64,000 nt of DNA, taken from contig OW240913.1 in the NCBI GenBank assembly GCA_933207985.1, positions 104,476,182-104,540,181 on the forward strand, given 5' to 3'. This DNA comes from Pelobates cultripes. Taxonomy: Eukaryota > Chordata > Amphibia > Anura > Pelobatidae. The notes beneath the pieces were generated by a model that saw only the letters and a program-made list of their open reading frames with translations, searched no databases and was not told the DNA's origin. The position numbers were made by a program, and so were the translations under genes. Shown here in pieces: positions 57,226 through 64,000 of the stretch (position 1 is its first letter; the number at the start of each line of letters is the position of its first letter).

Positions 57226-57300
<75 letters not shown>
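57210..57300. repeat. TG then TA microsatellite abutting the Tc1 left end
   Basis: A short TG run at 57211-57227 passes into about 70 bases of pure TA that stop one or two bases from the transposon terminus. The right side of the transposon has no TA run, so the array probably grew after insertion or marks one edge of the target. Confidence 0.85.
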
Positions 57301-57301
<1 letters not shown>

Positions 57302-57304
<3 letters not shown>

Positions 57305-58914
57305 TTGCAAGAAAAAGTATGTGAACCCTTTGGAATGATATGGATTTCTGCACAAATTGGTCATAAAATGTGATCTGATCATCATCTAAGTCACAACAAT
57401 AGACAATCACAGTCTGCTTAAACTAATAACACACAAAGAATGAAATGTTGCCATGTTTTTATTGAACACACCATGTAAACATTCACAGTGCAGGTGGAAA
57501 AAGTATGTGAACCCTTGAATTTAATAACTGGTTGAACCTCCTTTGGCAGCAATAACTTCAACTAAACGTTTCCTGTAGTTGCAGATCAGACGTGCACAAT
57601 GGTCAGGAGTAATTCTTGACCATTCCTCTTTACAGAACTGTTTCAGTTCAGCAAAATTCTTGGGATGTCTGGTGTGAATCGCTTTCTTGAGGTCATGCCA
57701 CAGCATCTCAATCGGGTTGAGGTCAGGACTCTGACTGGGCCACTTCAGAAGCCGTATTTTCTTCTGCTTAAGCCATTCTGTTGTTGATTTACTTCTATGC
57801 TTTGGGTCATTGTCCTGTTGCAACACCCATCTTCTGTTGAGCTTCAGCTGGTATACAGATGGCCTTAAGTTCTCCTGCAAAATGTCTTGATAAACCTGGG
57901 AATTGATTTTTCCTTCAATGATAGCAATCCGTCCAGACCCTGACACAGCAAAGCAGCCCCAAACCATGATGCCCCCACCACCATACTTCACAGTTGGGAT
58001 GAGGTTTTGATGTTGGTGTGCTGTGCCTTTTTTTCGCCACACATAGTGTTGTGTGTTTCTTCCAAACAACTCAACTTTGGTTTCATCTGTCCACAGAATA
58101 TTTTGCCAGTACTGCTGTGGAACATCCATGTGCTCTTGTGCAAACTGTAAATGTGCAGCAATGTTTTGTTTGGACAGCAGTGGCTTCCTCTGTGGTATCC
58201 TCCCATGAAATCCATTCTTGTTTAGTGTTTTACGTATTGTAGATTCGCTAACAGGGATGTTAGCATTTGCCAGTGACTTTTGTAAGTCTTTAGCTGACAC
58301 TCTAGGATTCTTCTTCACCTCATTGAGCAGTCTGCGCTGTGCTCTTGCAGTCATCTTTACAGGACGGCCACTCCTAGGGAAAGTAGCAGCAGTGCTGAAC
58401 TTTCTCCATTTATAGACAATTTGTCTTACCGTGGACGGATGAACAGCAAGGCTTTTGGAGATACTTTTATAACCCTTTCCAGCTTTATGCAAGTCAACAA
58501 TTCTTAATCGTAGGTCTACTGAGAGCTCTTTTGTGCGAGGCATCATTCACATCAGGCAATGCTTCTTGTGAAAAGCAAACCCAGAACTGGTGTGTGTTTT
58601 TTATAGGGCAGGGAAGCTGTAACCAACACCTCCAATCTCATCTCATTGCCAGTTGACTGACATCTCACTCCAATTAGCTCTTGGAGATGTCATTAGTCTA
58701 AAGGTTCACATACTTTTCCCACCTGCACTGTGAATGTTTACATGGTGTGTTCAATAAAAACATGGCAACATTTCATTCGTTGTGTCTTATTAGTTTAAGC
58801 AGACTGTGATTGTCTATTGTTGTGACTTAGATGATGATCAGATCACATTTTATGACCAATTTGTGCAGAAATCCATATCATTCCAAAGGGTTCACATACT
58901 TTTTCTTGCAACTG
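57302..58914 (-). mobile_element. Tc1/mariner transposon with long IR/DR termini
   Basis: Terminal inverted repeats of about 213 bp (57302-57514 and 58702-58914) start CAGTTGCAAGAAAAAGTATG and differ at only about four positions by eye. Each contains two direct repeats of an AAAAAGTATGTGAACCCTT core (57312 and 57498; mirrored at the right), the transposase-binding sites of IR/DR-type elements such as Sleeping Beauty relatives. TA follows the right end (58915-58916); CA stands at the left where TA is expected, perhaps a mutation. Similar Tc1 elements are known in both fishes and frogs and have been discussed as horizontally transferred. Confidence 0.9.
57521..58546 (-). CDS. Tc1-family transposase, uninterrupted
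   Basis: The 341-codon frame encodes a cut-and-paste DNA transposase of normal Tc1 length. Residues 1-120 contain two helix-turn-helix DNA-binding subdomains separated by a GRPVK hook (60-64). The catalytic triad is Asp154 (LWTDET), Asp245 (QQDNDPKH) and Glu280 (NPIEMLW), a DD34E spacing. A glycine-rich box, [11 protein letters not shown] (189-199), precedes the second Asp. The second Met is the usual family start (MPRTKELS). No stop, frameshift or missing catalytic residue is seen, so the copy could be active or only recently silenced. It is centred between matching termini. Confidence 0.92.
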   Translation of the reverse strand: MMPRTKELSVDLRLRIVDLHKAGKGYKSISKSLAVHPSTVRQIVYKWRKFSTAATFPRSGRPVKMTARAQRRLLNEVKKNPRVSAKDLQKSLANANIPVSESTIRKTLNKNGFHGRIPQRKPLLSKQNIAAHLQFAQEHMDVPQQYWQNILWTDETKVELFGRNTQHYVWRKKGTAHQHQNLIPTVKYGGGGIMVWGCFAVSGSGRIAIIEGKINSQVYQDILQENLRPSVYQLKLNRRWVLQQDNDPKHRSKSTTEWLKQKKIRLLKWPSQSPDLNPIEMLWHDLKKAIHTRHPKNFAELKQFCKEEWSRITPDHCARLICNYRKRLVEVIAAKGGSTSY

Positions 58915-59405
58915 TAAATGTGAAAAAAATGCAAAATGGAATGTGCTATATTTGAGCCTGTAACTTTCCAAAACACCACAAAACCTGCTAATGGGGGGTA
59001 CTATTTTACTTGTTGGACATTGCTGAATACAAATATGTGGATTTTATTGCAGTAAAAGGGAACAGTATCATGACATTTACAGCTAAAATGTCAATTTTTT
59101 TCAAATCTTAATTTCTCAGCAATTTTTTTTATTTTACTAATTATAAGTTATGTTTCATATATGAAATGTTCATGAGTAATTAAAGCCCTGTTTTTCCGGA
59201 ACAAAATTATATATAATAAGTGTGGGTGCACTAAATATGAAAGAGGTGAATTACTGTTGAACAGACATATAGCGCAAATTCCAGTTTTTGTTTACATTTT
59301 GTTTTGATCAGAACGTGTACTATTAACTCCGTCCTAAAGGGGTTAAGCCTGTAAATGTTGCAAACATGATTAATTGGTGATGATGAATTCTAATATAACC
59401 TATAA

Positions 59406-59535
59406 CAGGGATTGTCAACCTTAGGCACTCCAGATGTTGTAGACTACATCTCCCACAATGCTTTTTCAGCCATAATACTGGCAAAGTATCAGGGGAGATG
59501 TAGTCCATAAAATGTGCAAGGTTGCCTACCCCTTG
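59406..59535. mobile_element. 130-bp hairpin MITE (hAT-like) with CCTATAA duplication
   Basis: The left arm CAGGGATTGTCAACC and the word CTCCAGATGTTGTAGACTAC are mirrored by GGGAGATGTAGTCCATAAAA and GGTTGCCTACCCCTTG. CCTATAA lies outside both ends (59399-59405 and 59536-59542); an eighth base is mismatched. CAGGG ends and a 7-8 bp duplication fit hAT. Very similar hairpin repeats are widespread in vertebrates. Confidence 0.7.
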
Positions 59536-59542
59536 CCTATAA

Positions 59543-60280
59543 CATAATTGTATGTGTTTCTTTCAGCAGCCTACTGTGTTAAGAAATGGTTAATATGAGA
59601 GTCTGGACATTTTTACACAGAATTCTTATTTTAATTTTTTTCGCCACACTCTCACTTGTTTTTCTGTCTTGTCCGTGTATCTTACATTAGGTTTTGATGC
59701 ACCTCATGCTTGCTTGGCCAAACGACCAGAAAGATGCCATGCTAATCTACTTATGATAAAGTCTTGTCAATCATATAAGTAGTTAAGGTTTGATACTAGT
59801 AAACCTTAGCCGTTTTGATTTTATATCCATTATATGTTGAGTGTAAAACCCCCCCTATGCTTCAGAATTCTCCCCTGCTGATCACAGGCATACCTATCAA
59901 TAAACACACTTTCTGAGAAACAACAGTAGTGTGGTCTGACTTCATATGCAGCCCAACGATCACTAATAACTGTAAATGTTTTTAAATGTGTCCAAATCAA
60001 TTATAACAAATCTATTGATAACACTTCTTTTAGACACTTTGGGCGTATTGACTTTTTTGGCAAGCCATCAGCAATAGATGACCAGTGTGTGTCATTTCTG
60101 TGAATTATATGTGTTTTATGGGATTTCTGTTCTTGTAATTGAATCCAATAAAATTACAGTTTTAATCCTTTTTCTGATTAGTTATGTAATCCTTTTTAAA
60201 GTAGTTTGGAGCAACACCTCAGCTGACTAATTTCTTTCCAACAGGATTTACTTTTCCCTTGACAAAGCAACATCCATGCA
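59543..60280. other. No gene seen
   Basis: AT-rich DNA. No frame or repeat boundary is recognised. Confidence 0.4.
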
Positions 60281-60560
60281 TTGCAAAAGAAAATGTATGG
60301 GCATGCAGGTTGTGTATAATGTGTGTGGAGCTTGCAGGTTGCGTGCAATGTGTGTATATGTGATGTTTGCCTGCTTGTGTTATATGTGTATGGTGTTTGC
60401 GTGTAATGGGTGTGATGGTTGCTGGCTGTGTGCAATGTTTGTATGTGTGTTGTTTCTAGCTGTGTAATGTGCATGCCATTGTTGCTGGCTGTATGTAATG
60501 TGTGTGTGATATTTGCCGACTGTGTGTGCTGTGCGTGTAATGTGAATGTTGTGTGTGTAA
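60281..60560 (+). repeat. Degenerate TG-rich minisatellite
   Basis: Words of the form GTGTAATGTGTGT, GCTGGCTGTGTGCAATG and GTTGCTGGCTGTA recur with variable spacing. The open frames on both strands (for example 60196-60474) derive from it. Confidence 0.65.
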
Positions 60561-62677
60561 TAGTTCTGTGCTCTGTTTTGCCCCTATCGTGATAAGCTTT
60601 CTGCAGGAGCCTATGGACTCAGGTGGTCTAGAAAAGGTTAAACACCCTGATGGTTGAGTGAAGGAGCGAGTGGGGTGCGCCTCCGCTGGGTGCAGAGCAC
60701 AGTAACAAATCACTCATGATCTGAAACTCCGTGAGTCAGAGTGCAGCTTCCACAATTCATAGCCTGCACTCTGAATTATTATGAAGAATTGGACCACACA
60801 GTAGTTGTTACTGCAGACTGTTCCCACAAGCTCCCTGCCCTGGCCTTTACCTTCATGTTGCAGTCCTGCCAGACTGGATTGTGACTACTGCTGAAACAGA
60901 TCTAAGTGAATCTATCACATTTAAAGTATTTGATAAGAGATATTTTAGGTTTACTAAATTATCAGAAGGAAAGGGATAATCTAAATTGATTTCTCTGTTC
61001 AATTTTTACAAGACAATTTTGTGGGGTTTTTTTTGTGTGTGTGTGTGTTGGCCTTTTCTGCAATGCTTGTCGATTTTTGCTGGGGATATACATAAATAAA
61101 GTTCACCAAAAGTAGTTAAATATCCCCTCGCTGAAACGAGCATTTTATGGAGTTTTTAAAAATGAATGCCAATAAGGGATTACATATTTAAGCCTTTTCA
61201 TTTTGTGGTTGAGTGTAGGTTGAAGCAAAACAATAACAAAAAATGCTGCCTATTTTTCATATGCTTATTCATAATATTGGGCCAAATTATATAAACTTCT
61301 ATGTTGTTATTTTAGAACTCATTAAACCATAAAACTTTTTTTTGAATTTAAAAAAAAGGCTATTTTTCCATGATTTTACCTTGAATAAATGTTGGCCTTT
61401 TGTGACTTCATTGAATGCACAGTCTAATGAAATTTGCTGCACACATTTATGATTATTTGTCATGCGTTTTAATAAAATGTCACATTTTTGAATTCTGGCA
61501 AATGTATATTTGCACACAAGGGGTTAAACAAAATCAATCTGTACTTTGAACAAGGCTACATTTAAAAAAAAATTGAATTTGAAATTTTGACACCAACAAA
61601 CACACCAAAACACTACCTGCCTTAGATTGTAAGCACACAGGCTATATCTCTCTGCACTCTGTGAAAAAGTGTGTACATGATAACGTTTAGGCTTGTAACC
61701 TGCACTCTCCTTTTCTAACATTTTGTCGTAATATCTATTATATTGGTTTGTTTTTAATACAGGTATCTATTTAGTAATATACATGTAGATGTATGTTTTG
61801 TCATGATAGCATTAAGCAATGGCTGTTCATTCATAGAGCAAATCTCTCATTCCACCACAGTAGGTGCTGTACTGGATTGAGATCTGGTAACTGCGGAGGC
61901 CATCGGAGTACACAGAACTCACTATAATTTGCGTGGTATCAGCTTGAGAAGACATCCGATTTGTGATATTGTGCATTATCATGCTCTAAGCAGCCATTAG
62001 AAGTTGAGTAGACTGTGACCATGAATGTATACAGTGCCAAGCACACAAATACAGGCAGACTATGGCAATTGAATGATACGTAACTGGTTTTAAAGGGCCT
62101 TACGTACACAAAACAACATTCCCATAATACTAAACCACCAACCGAAACTGTTAAAACAATGCAGGATGGATCTATAGATTCAGATTGCATACGCCACATT
62201 TTGTATACAGATGTCCCAGCACATACTCTTTGGCATGGCATTGTTGCAAAGTGTTGATATTTCACTTCCTATCACTATCATGCCATCTTATACAGATCCA
62301 AGCATTCTCCTCTGACTAATTCCACAAAAATAATCAAATTATGACATTTGACACCAATAATCATTCCAAGGTCAAAGTCACTTGGATCACATTTTCTTCC
62401 CATTCTGATATTTGGTTTGAACTGACCCTCTTGACCTTCTCTGTATACTTCTGTGCATTGAATTGCTGCTACATGATTTACAAGTACATTACATGGGTAC
62501 TCAATAAAGACCATGGAGTGTGAGTATATGTAACAATTAAAAGTGTATTATTGCAAAGTAATCTATGTCAAAGTTCTAGAAACATCATAAATAACCAGGG
62601 ACAGCATAGTTTTACCTTAAACATGCTCATTGCATGCACCTAACGTCACATAATAGATTTTATATTTAACAACTAAC
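60561..62677. other. No gene seen
   Basis: AT-rich sequence. CAAGGGGTTAAAC at 61517-61529 looks like the right end of another TTAA element, but no left end is found. Overlapping frames at 61939-62523 have no domain. Confidence 0.4.
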
Positions 62678-62817
62678 AGGGTTATTCATTAAAAGGAAAA
62701 TGTAAAGTGTATTTCAAATTTAAGGCCAAAGTAGCTAAACTGAATGCATAGATATATTAGATAATTTGTCCAGTTTGGCTTTGAGTTCACTTTGAATTCT
62801 ATGTAGTGAATAACCCT
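62678..62817. mobile_element. Small MITE, GGTTATTCA family, best copy
   Basis: AGGGTTATTCATTAAAAG at the left is mirrored by GTAGTGAATAACCCT at the right, giving an inverted repeat at the termini. The middle shares GATAATTTGTCCAGTTTGGC-like sequence with 15293-15456. 140 bp, non-coding. Confidence 0.65.
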
Positions 62818-63290
62818 CATAGTTTTAAAGATGTTACAACAGGTAGAGTGCCAGAAGTGATCTACCTTTGCATACCAGCTGGTGTGGAATGCAAAAAACT
62901 GACACACACTATGAAACTACTTTGCAGAATCAGGGCCGCTATCATTGTGGGACAGTCAGTACTCCATTATGGGGTCTGCCTGTGTCTGGGGATTATGAGT
63001 ACTATGTGGTATGTTTGGGAAGATATATGTATATCTACCAAATGTACCGCATTCTGAATGTGAGGTGGAACAGCTCCCCTTTGCTCTCCTGTGCACTGCT
63101 GGGAGGAGTGATGTCATTTCACTTCCTGCGGGTGCGAGAATGACGTTTTGTGGGATAGCAAGAATGTCCAGCAATGCCTGCAGCCTCATGAACTGTAGGG
63201 AAGCCACCCTCCTCCAACAACAAGGTAGGCAAAGAGGAGGTTGGCTAAAACAGAGCTTGATTTATGCGTGCATGCACCAGACTTTTTATG
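62818..63290. other. No gene seen
   Basis: Several overlapping frames on both strands (62806-63207) show no recognisable domain and no splice-like boundaries. Confidence 0.4.
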
Positions 63291-63560
63291 TGTATAGCAG
63301 TGTGTGTGCTAGTCAGTATGTATGTGTGGCATTGTGTATCTTTGTGTGGCAGTCATTATGTGTGTGCATTTGTGTGTGTATGTATGTGGCAGTGTGTATA
63401 TGTATGCATCCATGTGGCTTTATTTATCAGTGTATGTACTGTATGAATATGGCAGTATGCATGTGTGTGTGTGTGTGTCAGTGTGTGGTTGTGTGTATTT
63501 GTGTGGGATTGTATTCACCTGTATGTGTGCTATTTGCATGTGTGTATCTGTTTGTATATA
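63291..63560 (+). repeat. TG-rich minisatellite
   Basis: Irregular TGTGTGT, TATGTGTGGCA and GCAGTGTGTAT words fill the block and create three long overlapping frames of cysteine/valine-rich peptide. These frames are products of the repeat, not genes. Confidence 0.7.
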
Positions 63561-64000
63561 TTTTTTTCTTTCTTTAATAAAATGATTTTATTGAAGCATT
63601 ATTCCAGAAGCTGAGTATCCAGGGAATGCCCTCCCTTACTATTATGACTGCTGAGTAATGCAACACATAGCTACGGATACACAGACACAAACACAGATGG
63701 ATACACAGACAGTCAAAAACTATTTTCTTCCCTTTTTGTCACACAGTTTGTAACTTCAACCTGGAGTTTTCATTGGCAACAGAAATAGATGTGTATTGAT
63801 GAGACTGAATCTTTTTTCAATCCATATTACTATGTTATTATGTAACTATATTACAAGTTACTTTAAGGTGAGGCATTTTTCAGTGCTTAATTCATGACAT
63901 TTCACTATGCATTGTGCCAAAAATGTTTTTAATTTCGAATGGAATCTATCTCATAATTACTTACCCTACACGCTATCACTTAGTACCAGGATGCTTGCAG
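63561..64000. other. No gene; repeat-tail sequence
   Basis: Near 63790-63860 a GAGACTGAATCTTTTTTCAA word is followed by ATGTTATTATGTAACTAT, resembling the tail at 5520-5590. The remainder is featureless. Confidence 0.4.

Larger units (their letters stand above)
56594..59346. mobile_element. TTAA-ended non-coding element hosting a Tc1 copy
   Basis: The left end is TTAACCCTTTCAAAACC and the right end, reversed, TTAACCCCTTTAGGACG, with TTAA at 56594-56597 and 59343-59346. The left 200 bp are palindrome-rich, including a perfect 41-bp palindrome at 56730-56770. The middle is microsatellite plus the nested Tc1 (57302-58914). The right part resembles in style the element at 31942-34884 (AATTAAAGCCCTGTTTTTCC block). 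Confidence 0.55.

Noticed and set aside
63011..63585. Three long overlapping open frames of Cys/Val-rich protein
   Set aside because: They arise from a TG-rich repeat that is open in several frames; no domain, start context or splice signal supports a gene.
1..64000. CRISPR array, bacterial operons, phage genes
   Set aside because: No regularly spaced repeats, ribosome-binding sites or gene clusters; the repeat content is that of a vertebrate nuclear genome.

Overview
The window is nuclear DNA from a vertebrate, most likely a frog. It is AT-rich, has no operons, and is built almost entirely of transposable elements and simple repeats. The frog reading rests on the mix: a DIRS-type tyrosine-recombinase retrotransposon, Penelope-like elements (PLEs) with hammerhead-like motifs, L1 and L2/CR1-type LINEs, a fish/frog-type Tc1 element, ZBED-like hAT remnants and many small TTAA-flanked palindromic elements. 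The species cannot be named. No host gene is identified with confidence. One spliced terminal exon is proposed near 46.0 kb.

Layout. 0-11 kb: hammerhead-like motifs at 0.4, 8.1, 10.15 and 11.0 kb. A decayed GIY-YIG fragment lies at 4.9-5.3 kb and a readable one at 9.1-9.6 kb, the latter abutting a palindromic element. 11.7-15.5 kb: a large inverted-terminus repeat with a nested palindromic element, then a complete solo LTR (13016-14246, 5-bp target duplication) and small TTAA elements. 16.3-20.6 kb: a broken hAT gene interrupted by a non-autonomous hAT element with an 8-bp duplication and by a PLE-like piece with a hammerhead-like motif. 25.4-30 kb: a DIRS-like element with gag, RT/RNase H, a methyltransferase-like region and a truncated recombinase. 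31.9-34.9 kb: a non-coding element with a train of hairpins followed by a roughly 390-bp tandem array. 37.5-38.55 kb (+): a LINE endonuclease fragment. 38.55-44.85 kb (-): an L1 whose ORF2 is split by a second solo LTR of the same family. 45-56.6 kb: mostly featureless, with microsatellites, the candidate exon, and an SGNH-hydrolase pseudogene split by a hammerhead-bearing insertion. 56.6-59.35 kb: a TTAA element holding an uninterrupted Tc1 transposase. 59.4-64 kb: small MITEs and TG-rich repeats.

How it fits together. The window is a record of nested insertions. LTR into L1, hAT-MITE into hAT, PLE-like insert into an SGNH gene, and Tc1 into a TTAA element can each be ordered from sequence, three of them from target duplications. 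The signal most worth following is seven dispersed hammerhead-like motifs whose stems differ in sequence but stay complementary. Two of them sit beside long inverted repeats and one sits in an insertion flanked by 38-bp direct repeats. The only gene that looks potentially functional is the Tc1 transposase.
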